From: Ideonella_A sakaiensis_A
GTDB lineage: Bacteria > Pseudomonadota > Gammaproteobacteria > Burkholderiales > Burkholderiaceae_C
Direction of reading: 5' to 3'
DNA: 64,000 nucleotides
NCBI RefSeq assembly: GCF_048320135.1
Contig: NZ_CP182947.1
Span: 3,534,001-3,598,000 of the forward strand
In this document: piece by piece, positions 44,817-53,956 of the stretch
Layout: every line of letters begins with the position of its first letter
Position numbering within the stretch: the first letter of the stretch is position 1
Program-made: the position numbers and the translations under genes
Notes under the pieces: generated by a model
What the model saw: only the letters and a program-made list of their open reading frames with translations
Databases searched by the model: none
What the model was told of the DNA's origin: nothing

Positions 44817-45770
44817 TTGAGCGTTTTCATCCAACGACGTCATCTCATCGCCATCGCCGCCGCGGCAATGATTCCCGCTGCCGCGCAGGCCGAACAATTC
44901 GTCAACATCCTGACCGGCGGTACCAGCGGTGTCTATTACCCGCTCGGCGTTGCGCTCGGCAAGATCTACGGCGAGAAGATCCCCAATGTGCGCACGCAGG
45001 TGCAGTCGACCAAGGCCTCGGTCGAGAACCTGAACCTGCTGCAGAGCGGCCGTGGCGAAATCGCGCTGGCGCTCGGTGACTCGGTCAAGTCGGCCTGGGA
45101 GGCCGATGCCGAAGTCGGTTTTCCGAAGAAGCTCGACAAGCTGCGCGGCATCGCCGCGGTTTATCCGAACGTGATCCAGATCGTCTCGTCGCAGGCCAGC
45201 GGCGTGAAGACCTTTGCCGACCTGAAGGGCAAGAGCCTGTCGGTCGGTGCGCCGAAGTCCGGCACCGAGGTCAATGCCCGCCGCATCTTTGAGGTGATGG
45301 GCATGTCGTACAAGGACCTCGGCAAGACCGAATACCTGCCGTTCGGCGAATCGGTCGAACTGATCAAGAACCGGCAGCTCGATGCGACGCTGCAGTCGGC
45401 CGGCCTCGGTGTCTCGTCGATCCGTGATCTGGCCAGCTCGATTCCGATCAATGTCGTCTCGGTGCCCGCCGATGTCGCGAAAAAACTCGGCCCGCCGTTC
45501 GTCGCAACGACGATCCCGGCCAACACCTATTCGGGACAGACGGCCGATGTGCCGACGGTTGCGGTGGTCAACTTCCTGGTGACGCATTCGGGTGTCTCCG
45601 ATGAACTGGCCTACCAGATGACCAAGCAGCTGTTCGAGAACCTGCCCGACATGGTCGCTGCGCACAAGGCCGCAACGGCGATCGACCTGAAAACTGCCGC
45701 CGACGGCATGCCGGTTCCGCTGCACCCCGGTGCGGTGCGCTACTACAAGGAAAAAGGCGTGATGAAGTGA
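44817..45770 (+). CDS. TAXI family TRAP transporter solute-binding protein
   Basis: 317 residues from TTG 44817, chosen because AAGGAG is perfectly spaced before it and no in-frame ATG fits. A signal peptide ends PAAAQAE. The mature start QFVNILTGGTSGVYYPLGVALGKIY is the TAXI hallmark, with STKASVENLNLL and KSLSVGAPKSGTEVNAR following. It binds a small organic acid or amino acid in the periplasm and hands it to the fused permease encoded 13 bp downstream. Confidence 0.93.
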   Translation: MSVFIQRRHLIAIAAAAMIPAAAQAEQFVNILTGGTSGVYYPLGVALGKIYGEKIPNVRTQVQSTKASVENLNLLQSGRGEIALALGDSVKSAWEADAEVGFPKKLDKLRGIAAVYPNVIQIVSSQASGVKTFADLKGKSLSVGAPKSGTEVNARRIFEVMGMSYKDLGKTEYLPFGESVELIKNRQLDATLQSAGLGVSSIRDLASSIPINVVSVPADVAKKLGPPFVATTIPANTYSGQTADVPTVAVVNFLVTHSGVSDELAYQMTKQLFENLPDMVAAHKAATAIDLKTAADGMPVPLHPGAVRYYKEKGVMK

Positions 45771-45783
45771 GCGGCAGGCGACC

Positions 45784-47898
45784 GTGAGCAACGCACCCGC
45801 CGCCGCCGAAGAGCCGAGCGGCGACGCCTTACTGCAGCAGCACGACCCCCTGGCGGCCGGTTTTCCGGCCGGCACGGAGGGTCGTTTGCTGTTCTGGTGG
45901 GCGTTCGTCTTCTCGAGCTTCCAGATCATCACCGCGGCCCACATCCTCGATCTGCCGAGCCAGATCGTGCGGGCGGTGCACGTCGGTTTCCTGCTGTCGC
46001 TGGTATTTCCGCTGATGGCGGCGGCGCGCCGCGACAGCGTGCCGATCAAGGTGGTGAGCTGGGTGGCGGGCCTGCTCGGGGTCGCGACCGCGATCTACCA
46101 ATGGGTCGAATACAACGCGTTGATCATCCGCGCCGGTGATCCGACGCAGGTCGACATCGTCGTCGGCGTGGTGCTGCTGGTGCTGCTGTTCGTCGCGACG
46201 TGGCGGGTGATGGGGCCGGCGCTGCCGATCATCTCCGGCATCTTTCTCGGCTACTGCCTGTTCGGGCAGTACCTGCCGTCGCCGCTGAACCACCGCGGCT
46301 ATGACTTCACGCAGGTGATCGACCACATGGCGTTCGGCACCGAAGGTGTCTACGGCATTCCGACCTATGTGTCGTCGAGTTATATCTTCCTGTTCATCCT
46401 GTTCGGCTCGTTCCTCGAGCGCGCCGGGATGATCACGCTGTTCACCGACATCGCGCTCGGCCTGTTCGGCAGCCGCCGCGGCGGGCCGGCCAAGGTGGCC
46501 GTCGTCGCCTCCGGGATGATGGGCACGATCTCCGGCTCCGGCGTTGCCAACGTCGTGACGACCGGCCAGTTCACGATCCCGCTGATGAAGCGTTTCGGCT
46601 ACCGCTCGGCATTTGCCGGCGGCGTCGAGGCGACCGCGTCGATGGGCGGCCAGATCATGCCGCCGGTGATGGGCGCGGTCGCCTTCATCATGGCCGAGAC
46701 GCTCGACGTGCCCTATGCATCGGTCGTCAAGGCTGCAGTCGTGCCGGCGGTGCTGTATTTCATGTCGGCGTTCTGGATGGTCCATCTGGAAGCCGGCCGC
46801 GCCAACCTGTCCGGCCTGCCGGCCGATGAACTGCCGTCGCCGATGCGTGCGCTGACGCAGCGCTGGTATCTGATCCTGCCGCTGGTGGTGCTGGTGGTGC
46901 TGCTGTTCTCCGGCTATACGCCGCTGTTCGCCGGCACCGTCGGTCTGGCGCTGACGGTGATGTTGATCCTCGGCGGATCGATCGCGCTCGGCCTGCCGTC
47001 GATGGTGCTGCGCGTGATCTTCTGGATCGGGCTCGGGCTGGTTGCCGCATCGTTTGCCGAATTCGGCATGGTCGCGCTGGCCAGCGCGATCGTCGTGCTG
47101 ATCGCCGTCAACGTGTTCAGAAAGGGCGGCCGCGCAACGCTCGCGCAATGCCGCGACAGCCTGTCCGAAGGCGCGAAGACCGCGCTGCCGGTCGGTATCG
47201 CCTGCGCGATCGTCGGCATCATCATCGGCACGATGACGCTGACCGGCGCGGCCAATACCTTCGGCCAGTTCGTCGTCGCGGTCGGCAAGGAAAGCCTGTT
47301 CCTGTCGCTGGTGCTGACGATGCTGACCTGCCTGGTGCTCGGCATGGGCATCCCGACGATCCCGAACTACATCATCACCTCGTCGATCGCCGGCCCGGCG
47401 CTGCTCGAGCTCGGCGTGCCGCTGCTCGTCACGCACATGTTCGTGTTCTATTTCGGCATCATGGCCGACCTGACGCCGCCGGTTGCGCTGGCCTGCTTCG
47501 CTGCCGCGCCGATCGCGAAGGAGCGCGGGCTCAGCATCTCGATCCAGGCGATCAAGGTCGCGGCGGCGGGATTCGTGATCCCGTTCATGGCGGTTTATTC
47601 ACCGGCGCTGATGCTGCAGCCGGGCGGTCCGATGGCGGCCGACTACGGGCTCGTCGTCGCGGCGATCTACATCATCTTCAAGGCCCTGCTGGCGATCGGC
47701 CTGTGGGGTGCTGCGGTGATCGGTTATCTGAAGGTGCCGATGAGCCGGCTCGAGCGGCTGGTCGCAGCGGCCGCAGCGATCACCTTGATCGCCGCCTTGC
47801 CGCTGACCGACGAGATCGGCTTCGTGCTGGCAGCGATCGCGATCGCGATGCACTGGCGCCGCAGCCGCAGCGTGCTGGTGCCGGCGACACGTTCTTGA
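45784..47898 (+). CDS. TRAP transporter fused permease (DctQM type, TAXI partner)
   Basis: 704 residues from GTG 45784. The first 4-5 helices (about 35-190) correspond to the small Q subunit and the remaining helices (about 195-690) to the large M subunit. M-subunit motifs include SGSGVANVVTTGQFTIPLMKR, GGVEATASMGGQIMPPVMGA and GMGIPTIPNYIITSSIAGPAL. TRAP systems use a Na+ gradient, not ATP. Substrate cannot be read from the sequence. DUF1850 follows. Confidence 0.95.
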   Translation: MSNAPAAAEEPSGDALLQQHDPLAAGFPAGTEGRLLFWWAFVFSSFQIITAAHILDLPSQIVRAVHVGFLLSLVFPLMAAARRDSVPIKVVSWVAGLLGVATAIYQWVEYNALIIRAGDPTQVDIVVGVVLLVLLFVATWRVMGPALPIISGIFLGYCLFGQYLPSPLNHRGYDFTQVIDHMAFGTEGVYGIPTYVSSSYIFLFILFGSFLERAGMITLFTDIALGLFGSRRGGPAKVAVVASGMMGTISGSGVANVVTTGQFTIPLMKRFGYRSAFAGGVEATASMGGQIMPPVMGAVAFIMAETLDVPYASVVKAAVVPAVLYFMSAFWMVHLEAGRANLSGLPADELPSPMRALTQRWYLILPLVVLVVLLFSGYTPLFAGTVGLALTVMLILGGSIALGLPSMVLRVIFWIGLGLVAASFAEFGMVALASAIVVLIAVNVFRKGGRATLAQCRDSLSEGAKTALPVGIACAIVGIIIGTMTLTGAANTFGQFVVAVGKESLFLSLVLTMLTCLVLGMGIPTIPNYIITSSIAGPALLELGVPLLVTHMFVFYFGIMADLTPPVALACFAAAPIAKERGLSISIQAIKVAAAGFVIPFMAVYSPALMLQPGGPMAADYGLVVAAIYIIFKALLAIGLWGAAVIGYLKVPMSRLERLVAAAAAITLIAALPLTDEIGFVLAAIAIAMHWRRSRSVLVPATRS

Positions 47899-47955
47899 CG
47901 GCGCGCTCCCGGCGGCGGCCTGCAGCAGCCGCGCCGGGCGATTGAGGCTTTTTCG

Positions 47956-48357
47956 ATGAGCGGCATCTGCATCGCGTCGGCGCTGGCTGCGCTGAGCCTC
48001 GCCGGCACCGGCTTCACGTTGAGCTGGACCCATTCGGTCGAGCGCATCGAATGGCAGGAGCACTGGCTGGTACGCAGCGGGCAGTTGCTGCTCGCCGAAG
48101 CACGCGTCAAGGGTTCCGGCGCCGGCATGGAGCCACCCCCCGATGCGCAGTGGCGCGACGGCTGGTGGGCTTATCGCCCGCAGTTGCCGCCGCAGCCGCA
48201 ACTGCTGCTTGCAGTTTCCGGCGCGACACCGAGCGGCTGGACACTGTGCGTCGACGGCGGCGCGTGTCACGACCTCGAGCAACGGCTGGCGCAGGGGCGG
48301 GCGATCGACGGGTTGCGGATCGCCGCCAGTGCCGATTGCAGGCCGATCGATCGCTGA
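47956..48357 (+). CDS. DUF1850 domain-containing protein
   Basis: 133 residues. A short N-terminal hydrophobic stretch leads to TGFTLSWTHSVERIEWQEHW and then GSGAGMEPPPDAQWRDGWW, the two conserved boxes of DUF1850. Members nearly always accompany TAXI-TRAP transporters, suggesting an accessory periplasmic role. The C-terminal CVDGGACHDLEQRL contains a Cys pair. It lies 57 bp after the permease. Confidence 0.85.
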   Translation: MSGICIASALAALSLAGTGFTLSWTHSVERIEWQEHWLVRSGQLLLAEARVKGSGAGMEPPPDAQWRDGWWAYRPQLPPQPQLLLAVSGATPSGWTLCVDGGACHDLEQRLAQGRAIDGLRIAASADCRPIDR

Positions 48358-48423
48358 TTCGCCTTGGCGCGGAGCGGCGTCGACGCTCTCCCGCATCGGC
48401 CGCATCTGTTGCACACTTCCGGA

Positions 48424-49680
48424 ATGCCGCCGCCGCCACTGCCAACCGCCACCACGCTCGACCCGGTCGATCCGGCTCCACCGGCTCCATCCGTCGCGGA
48501 CGAAGACCATTCGCGGCTGGTCGTGTGGCTGCTCAATGCAGGCCATGCGATCGACCACATGTTCCTGCTGATCTTCGCGACCGCGGTCGGCGCGATCGCG
48601 GTCGAGTTCGGCTTCAACCGATGGGAAGACCTGATGCCGTTCGGCGTCGGCGCCTTCGTGATGTTCGGCGTCGGTTCGCTGCCGTCCGGCCGGATTGCCG
48701 ATTCCTGGGGCCGGCGGCGGATGATGCTGGTGTTCTTCTTTGGCATCGGTATCGCGTCGCTGCTGGCCGGACTGGCGCGCAATGCATGGGAGCTCGCCGC
48801 GGTGCTGACGCTGCTCGGCACCTTTGCGTCGATTTACCACCCGGTGGGCATTCCGATGCTGCTGCAGAGCACGCCGCGGCCCGGTGCGGTGATCGGCATC
48901 AACGGCCTGGCCGGCAATCTGGGCATTGCGGTGGCCGCGCTGAGCACCGGATTCCTGGTGCAGTGGCTGGGCTGGCGGGCGGCCTTCGTCGTGCCCGGAC
49001 TGCTGACGATCGTCTGCGGCATCGTTTTTGCCCGCGTCTGCCCGCAGGAACTCGAGGCGCCTGCCAAGCGGACCCGCAAGGCGAAGGTCGCGCTGCCGCC
49101 GAAGCTGCTGGCCCGGGTCTTTGCGGTGATGACCGCGGCGTCGATCACCGGCACGCTGCTGTTCAACTTCTCGACCAACGGCAATGCGCAGCTGCTGACC
49201 GAACGCTTTCGCGGCATCGTCGACGACCCGGCGCTGATCGGCACGTTGCTGGCAATCGTCTATGCGCTGGCCTCGCTGGCGCAGGTGGTGGTCGGCCGGC
49301 TGATCGACCGATTCCCGATGCGGCCGCTGTATCTGGCGGTCGCGGCAAGCCAGATTCCGCTGCTGATGCTCGCGACCCATGCGCAGGGCTGGTGGATGCT
49401 GGCACTGGTGCTCGCGATCATGGTCTTCATCTTCGGTGCGGTGCCGTTCACCGACGCGATGATCGTCCGTTATGTCGACGACCGCATCCGCTCGCGGGTG
49501 GCCGGCGCACGGTTGACGGTCTCGATCGGTTTCAGTTCGCTCGCTGTCTGGGTGCTCGGCCCGTTCGTCAAGGCCTCCGGCTTCGACAGCCTGCTGTGGA
49601 CGATGGCAGCGATTGCCGCCTGCACGGTGGCCGTCGTCTGGTACTTGCCCGATGAGCGCACGGTGAACGCGCCGGCTTGA
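48424..49680 (+). CDS. Major facilitator superfamily transporter
   Basis: 418 residues from ATG 48424, twelve predicted helices in two six-helix bundles. The A-motif-like loop GSLPSGRIADSWGRRRMM lies between helices 2 and 3. A Pro-rich cytoplasmic N-terminus (about 1-25) precedes LVVWLLNAGHAIDHMFLL. I cannot assign a substrate. It converges on the OxlT-like gene with a shared terminator between. Confidence 0.85.
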   Translation: MPPPPLPTATTLDPVDPAPPAPSVADEDHSRLVVWLLNAGHAIDHMFLLIFATAVGAIAVEFGFNRWEDLMPFGVGAFVMFGVGSLPSGRIADSWGRRRMMLVFFFGIGIASLLAGLARNAWELAAVLTLLGTFASIYHPVGIPMLLQSTPRPGAVIGINGLAGNLGIAVAALSTGFLVQWLGWRAAFVVPGLLTIVCGIVFARVCPQELEAPAKRTRKAKVALPPKLLARVFAVMTAASITGTLLFNFSTNGNAQLLTERFRGIVDDPALIGTLLAIVYALASLAQVVVGRLIDRFPMRPLYLAVAASQIPLLMLATHAQGWWMLALVLAIMVFIFGAVPFTDAMIVRYVDDRIRSRVAGARLTVSIGFSSLAVWVLGPFVKASGFDSLLWTMAAIAACTVAVVWYLPDERTVNAPA

Positions 49681-49711
49681 GCGTTCGCCGGGCGTTGCCT
49701 CCGGCATGAAT

Positions 49712-49738
49712 CCGCGCAGCGCGGTTGGCGCTGCGCGG
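49712..49738. terminator. Bidirectional hairpin between two MFS genes
   Basis: CCGCGCAGCGC (49712-49722) and GCGCTGCGCGG (49728-49738) form a perfect 11-bp stem with a 5-nt loop, centred in the gap between convergent genes. It lacks a T-run. Confidence 0.5.
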
Positions 49739-49773
49739 AAGGTCGAGATCCGAAGGCCCGGACCCCGGATGAC

Positions 49774-51078
49774 TCAGCGGATACTCGACGCGACGCGGGC
49801 GAGAAACCGCTCGCGCCACGGCTTCAGGATGAACCAGGCGGCCAGCGCTGCGGCGATGTTCAGCGCCGCTGCGATGTAGAACACCGGTGCCCAGCCATGG
49901 CTGGTGACGATCACTGCGCCGATCGGCACCAGCAGCGCGGCCGTGCCTTTTGCGGTGTACAACATCCCGGCATTGGCCGATGCATGTTTGGCGCCAAAGG
50001 TGTCGGTGCAGATCGACGGGAACAACGAATAGATCTCGCCCCAGGCGAAGAACACCAGGCCGGTCAGGATCACGAAGGCAACCGGGTTGTGACCGTAGTG
50101 CAGCAGCGCAATGATGCCGATGCCTTCAATCATGAACGCGATCAGCATCGTGATCTCGCGGCCGATCATGTCGGACACCCAGCCGAAGAACGGGCGGGTA
50201 AGGCCGTTCAGCACACGGTCGATCGCAAGCGCAAAGGTCAACGCCGGCAGCGTCAGCCCGAGCATCGAGACCGGCGCGCCGTCGAGGCCGAAATCCTTCG
50301 CGATCGAGCCGAGTTGCGCGGTGGCCAGCAAGCCGCCCGAAGCGACCGAGACGAACATCAGGTACATCAGCCAGAACAGCGGCTGGCGGACCACCTCGCC
50401 GAGGCTGAAGTCACGGCTTCCCTGCAGCAGCGTCGTCGACTTGACGACCTCCTTGCTCGATGCCGGCGGCTTGATCAGCAGCAGCGCGGCGATCATCACG
50501 ACCAGGCCCTGGAACAGGCCGAAATTGAAGAAGGCGGCCTGGTAGCCGTCGGCCTTGATCATGTTGGCGATCGGAATGATGGTCAGCGCCGAGCCGGCGC
50601 CGAAACCGGCCGCCGTCAGGCCCGCGGCCAGGCCGCGCTTGTCGCCGAACCACTTGACCGCGTTGCCCATGCAGGTGCCGTAGACCGAGCCGGCGCCAAT
50701 GCCGCCGACCACCGCACCGAAGTACAGCATTGCGAGGCTTTCGGCCTTCGAGTTGATGACCCAGGCAACGGCGCACAGCGCGCCGGCGACAAAGACCATC
50801 TTGCGCGGTCCGATGCGGTCGACGATCCAGCCTTCGACCGGAACCAGCCAGGTCTCGGTGACGATGAAGATCGTGAACGCGATCTGGATCGCGGCGCGGC
50901 CCCAGCCGTGGGCCTGGCTCATCGGCTCGACGAAAAGCGTCCAGCCGTACTGCAGGTTGGCGATCATCGACATGCAGACGATGCCGAGCAGCAGCTGGAT
51001 CCAGCGGTTCGAATACCAGCTGGCTGATGCGGCGACGTCGGCGGTTGCCGACGTGCTGCCGATGGTTGCAGTGTTCAT
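49774..51078 (-). CDS. OFA-family MFS transporter, OxlT-like oxalate/formate antiporter
   Basis: 434 residues, twelve helices. The start SWYSNRWIQLLLGIVCMSMIANLQYGWTLFV closely resembles OxlT of Oxalobacter as I recall it. Further marks are WLVPVEGWIVDRIGPRKM and KWFGDKRGLAAGLTAAGFGAGSA. It would exchange oxalate for formate or move a related monocarboxylate. No formyl-CoA transferase or oxalyl-CoA decarboxylase is nearby. It lies downstream of a two-component pair whose regulator gene points the same way. Confidence 0.85.
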   Translation of the reverse strand: MNTATIGSTSATADVAASASWYSNRWIQLLLGIVCMSMIANLQYGWTLFVEPMSQAHGWGRAAIQIAFTIFIVTETWLVPVEGWIVDRIGPRKMVFVAGALCAVAWVINSKAESLAMLYFGAVVGGIGAGSVYGTCMGNAVKWFGDKRGLAAGLTAAGFGAGSALTIIPIANMIKADGYQAAFFNFGLFQGLVVMIAALLLIKPPASSKEVVKSTTLLQGSRDFSLGEVVRQPLFWLMYLMFVSVASGGLLATAQLGSIAKDFGLDGAPVSMLGLTLPALTFALAIDRVLNGLTRPFFGWVSDMIGREITMLIAFMIEGIGIIALLHYGHNPVAFVILTGLVFFAWGEIYSLFPSICTDTFGAKHASANAGMLYTAKGTAALLVPIGAVIVTSHGWAPVFYIAAALNIAAALAAWFILKPWRERFLARVASSIR

Positions 51079-51175
51079 CGTGAGGATCTCCGGAATTGGC
51101 GCGGGATGCGTGGCAGCACTGTCGCGTTTGCGCGACCGATCGCCGCGTGCCGTAAGTCATGACATCGCTGCGCAC

Positions 51176-51197
51176 TTACCCGCGGTGCTGCGGGTAA
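51176..51197. repeat. Inverted repeat between the OFA transporter and response-regulator genes
   Basis: TTACCCGC (51176-51183) and GCGGGTAA (51190-51197) form a perfect 8-bp inverted repeat with a 6-nt centre. A second, looser pair GTAAGT (from 51152) / ACTTAC shares the same right-hand bases. The site is about 98 bp upstream of the transporter start and 42 bp after the response-regulator stop. It could be an operator or a terminator. Confidence 0.45.
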
Positions 51198-51238
51198 ATA
51201 CCGGTGACGAAGGTCATGGGCCGCCGCAGCGGCGCGGG

Positions 51239-51949
51239 TCAGCGCTGCGGGCGTTGACCGAGGACCAGCACCGCCAGTTCGGTGCGGGTATTCGCATGCA
51301 GCTTCTGCATGATCCGGCTGACGTGGTTCTTCACGGTGCCCTCGGCGAGGTGCAGGGTGTTCGCAATCTGGCGATTGCTCTGGCCCTGGGCCAGCAGGTC
51401 GAGGACGGCGGCCTCGCGCGCCGTCAGACCGTCCTGCGCAGCGTCGCGCCGCTGCACCGGCCGTGCCGCCGCTGGTGCCGCCGCAGCTGGTTGGGGTTCG
51501 CTCGAGACCTGCCGATTGGCCAGCAGGCGGAACTGGTCCATCACCTTGCGCGCGACATGCGGCGTCAGCCGCGACTCGCCGCGGAATACCGCGCGCACGG
51601 TCTCCAGCACCTCGTCCTCGGCCGCATCCTTCAGCAGATAGGCTTGTGCGCCGGCACGCACCGCGTCGAACACCATGTCGTCGGCGTCGAAGGTCGTCAG
51701 CACCATCACCCGCGTCGCCGGCAGCGCCGTCGTGATTTCGCGGGTTGCCAGCACGCCGCTCTTGCGCGGCATGTGCAGGTCCATCAGCACAACGTCCGGT
51801 TGCAGGCTGCGGGCCAGTTCGACCGCCTCGATGCCGTCGGCGGCCTGGCCGACGACCTCGATGTCGGCCTCGGCGGCGAGCAGCAGGGCCATGCCGCGCC
51901 GTATCAGCGCCTGATCATCGGCAATCAGTACGCGGATGCGTGGCGACAT
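51239..51949 (-). CDS. NarL/LuxR-family response regulator
   Basis: 236 residues from ATG 51949. The receiver domain (about 4-120) has the acidic pair DD at 11-12, phospho-acceptor Asp57 (VVLMDLHMP), and Lys in LLKDAA. An Ala/Pro-rich linker leads to a GerE-type helix-turn-helix (about 170-232) with LTAREAAVLDLLAQGQSNRQIA. It is divergent from its likely kinase with 69 bp between starts. Confidence 0.93.
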   Translation of the reverse strand: MSPRIRVLIADDQALIRRGMALLLAAEADIEVVGQAADGIEAVELARSLQPDVVLMDLHMPRKSGVLATREITTALPATRVMVLTTFDADDMVFDAVRAGAQAYLLKDAAEDEVLETVRAVFRGESRLTPHVARKVMDQFRLLANRQVSSEPQPAAAAPAAARPVQRRDAAQDGLTAREAAVLDLLAQGQSNRQIANTLHLAEGTVKNHVSRIMQKLHANTRTELAVLVLGQRPQR

Positions 51950-52018
51950 CGGGAGTGCCTGGCTGCGCAGTGGGGATGCAGACGATTGTGCACGCCCACC
52001 TGCCAGAATGCGCAAGCG

Positions 52019-53848
52019 ATGCGCCACTTTCCCACCATCGATCCGCGCCGCAGTCTGGCCGCAGCGATCGCCTGGCTGGTCATTGGCCTGTCGATCGGTC
52101 TGGTGATCGTTGCCAACCTGTCGTTGCGTGGCCATGTACGGCAGACACTGCTCGAACAACACGGCCAGCGACTGGAAAGCGCGGTCGAACACGTCGGCTC
52201 CGAACTCGACACGGCATTGATCCTGCGCCTGCAGTCGGTGACGACGGTGGCAGCGATGTTGTCCGACCAGGTCGAGCCGAGTGAGCCGGAACAGCTGCAG
52301 CGGCGTCTGGCCGCGGTGCTGCGCGAGGTTCCGGACCTCAGCTGGCTGGCCGTCACCGACGCCAACGGCGACATCGTCGCGGCAACCGACCGGGCTGTGA
52401 TCGGCAGCAATGTCTACCAGTATGCGTGGCTGTCGCAGGGCCTGGACATCGCGTGGGTCGAGGAGGCTGTGAGTCCGGGCGCGCGTTTTCTGAAGCTGAC
52501 CGCGCCGGTGCGCAATGCCGACGGTGCGATCGCCGGCGTGGTGGCCGCCCGGATGAGCTGGGACTGGGTGCAGCAGCTGACCGCCGGCATCGACTCGTCG
52601 CCGGGCCAATGGCTGCTGATCGACCGCGACGGCGTCGTGCGCCGGGGGCCGCCGGCGCTGCTCGGCCGCAACTGGCGGGACATGCTCGCCGACATCACGC
52701 CGTTCGATCCGGTGGTTGCCGGCCTCGGCACCGATGCCTCCGACCTGCCGACCCGGATCCAGGTGCGCCGCCTCAGCGGTGGTTACCCACACCTGCTGGC
52801 TCGAGCCGACACGGCACGACACCAATCCTTGCAAAAGCTCGGCTGGCAGATCGTCGTCATCGAGCCGGTTGCCGCCGTCGCTGCATTTGCCACCGACATC
52901 GAGTGGCGGATCACATTGACGCTGCTGCTGCTCGGCGTTGTGGCCGCCTTCGCCGGCGTCTGGATGGCGCGTCGCCTGACCAGGCGCATCAGCGTGATCG
53001 CGCGATCGGCCGACGCGGTGCAGGCGGGGCGGGCCGATCGGATCGAGATCCCGCCGGGGCGCGATGAAGCGGCACGGCTTGGCTCGGCGCTGAACCGGCT
53101 GCTGAGCGCGCTGCAGCGCGAGCGCGACGACCTGCGCCGGCTGAATGTCGAACTCGACCAACGCGTTGCGCAGCGAACCGAGCAGATCCGCCGGCTCGCA
53201 ATGGAAGCGCGCGAGGCGGCGGTCGGTCGCGAGCGCTTGCGGCTCGCAAGGGACCTGCACGATACGCTGGCCCATTCGATGATGGCGATGCTGACCGAGA
53301 TCCGCATGTTGAAGCGCCTTGCGTCGACCCAACCCGCAGCCTTGTCGGACGAACTGGTCCGTGCCGAACAGGCGGCGCTCGAAGGGTTGCGTGAAGCGCG
53401 CCTCGCGATCGCCCAGATGCGCAGCAGCCCGGTGCGCGACATCGGCCTCGCCGCGGCGCTCGCCGACCTGGTCAAAGGTTTTGGTGAGCGTACCGGCATC
53501 ACGGTCGCCTTCCGCTGTGATCACGAGGTTGCACCATTGACCGACGAGCGCGGCGAAACCCTGTTCAGGATGGTCGAGGAATTGCTGCGCAATGTGCAGC
53601 GGCATTCCGGCGCCCACCACCTGACGGTCACGCTGCGTGGCGCACAACACGATGAAAGCCTGCTGCTCGAGGTCGCCGACGACGGCATCGGTTTTGATCC
53701 GCAGGTGGTCGGCGCAGGCCATTACGGGCTGGTCGGCCTGCATGAACAAGCCGACATGATCGGCGCGACCGTCACCATCGCCAGTGCCGATCAGCAGGGA
53801 ACGGTGGTCGCGATCGAACTCGACCCGCGCACGCGAACGCTCCAATAG
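52019..53848 (+). CDS. Sensor histidine kinase (HPK7/HisKA_3), periplasmic sensor
   Basis: 609 residues. Transmembrane helix 1 (about 15-37), a periplasmic sensor region of about 260 residues with a Cache-like double-strand pattern (SWLAVTDANGDIVAATD, QWLLIDRDGVVRRG), helix 2 (about 300-325), HAMP, coiled coil, then the HisKA_3 H-box LARDLHDTLAHS with His414. The ATPase domain has the N-box EELLRNVQRHSG and G-box DDGIGFDP. It should phosphorylate the divergent LuxR-type regulator. A carboxylate ligand is plausible, given the OxlT-like neighbour, but inferred. Confidence 0.92.
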   Translation: MRHFPTIDPRRSLAAAIAWLVIGLSIGLVIVANLSLRGHVRQTLLEQHGQRLESAVEHVGSELDTALILRLQSVTTVAAMLSDQVEPSEPEQLQRRLAAVLREVPDLSWLAVTDANGDIVAATDRAVIGSNVYQYAWLSQGLDIAWVEEAVSPGARFLKLTAPVRNADGAIAGVVAARMSWDWVQQLTAGIDSSPGQWLLIDRDGVVRRGPPALLGRNWRDMLADITPFDPVVAGLGTDASDLPTRIQVRRLSGGYPHLLARADTARHQSLQKLGWQIVVIEPVAAVAAFATDIEWRITLTLLLLGVVAAFAGVWMARRLTRRISVIARSADAVQAGRADRIEIPPGRDEAARLGSALNRLLSALQRERDDLRRLNVELDQRVAQRTEQIRRLAMEAREAAVGRERLRLARDLHDTLAHSMMAMLTEIRMLKRLASTQPAALSDELVRAEQAALEGLREARLAIAQMRSSPVRDIGLAAALADLVKGFGERTGITVAFRCDHEVAPLTDERGETLFRMVEELLRNVQRHSGAHHLTVTLRGAQHDESLLLEVADDGIGFDPQVVGAGHYGLVGLHEQADMIGATVTIASADQQGTVVAIELDPRTRTLQ

Positions 53849-53956
53849 CGGCGCATCTTCCTGCCTTTCCGGCCGATCGGCGCTGCGAGCCCGGTGGCAA
53901 GCTCGGGTCACCAACGGCTGCCACTCGCGCGGCCTGCAACCCGACGCCCGAACGCC

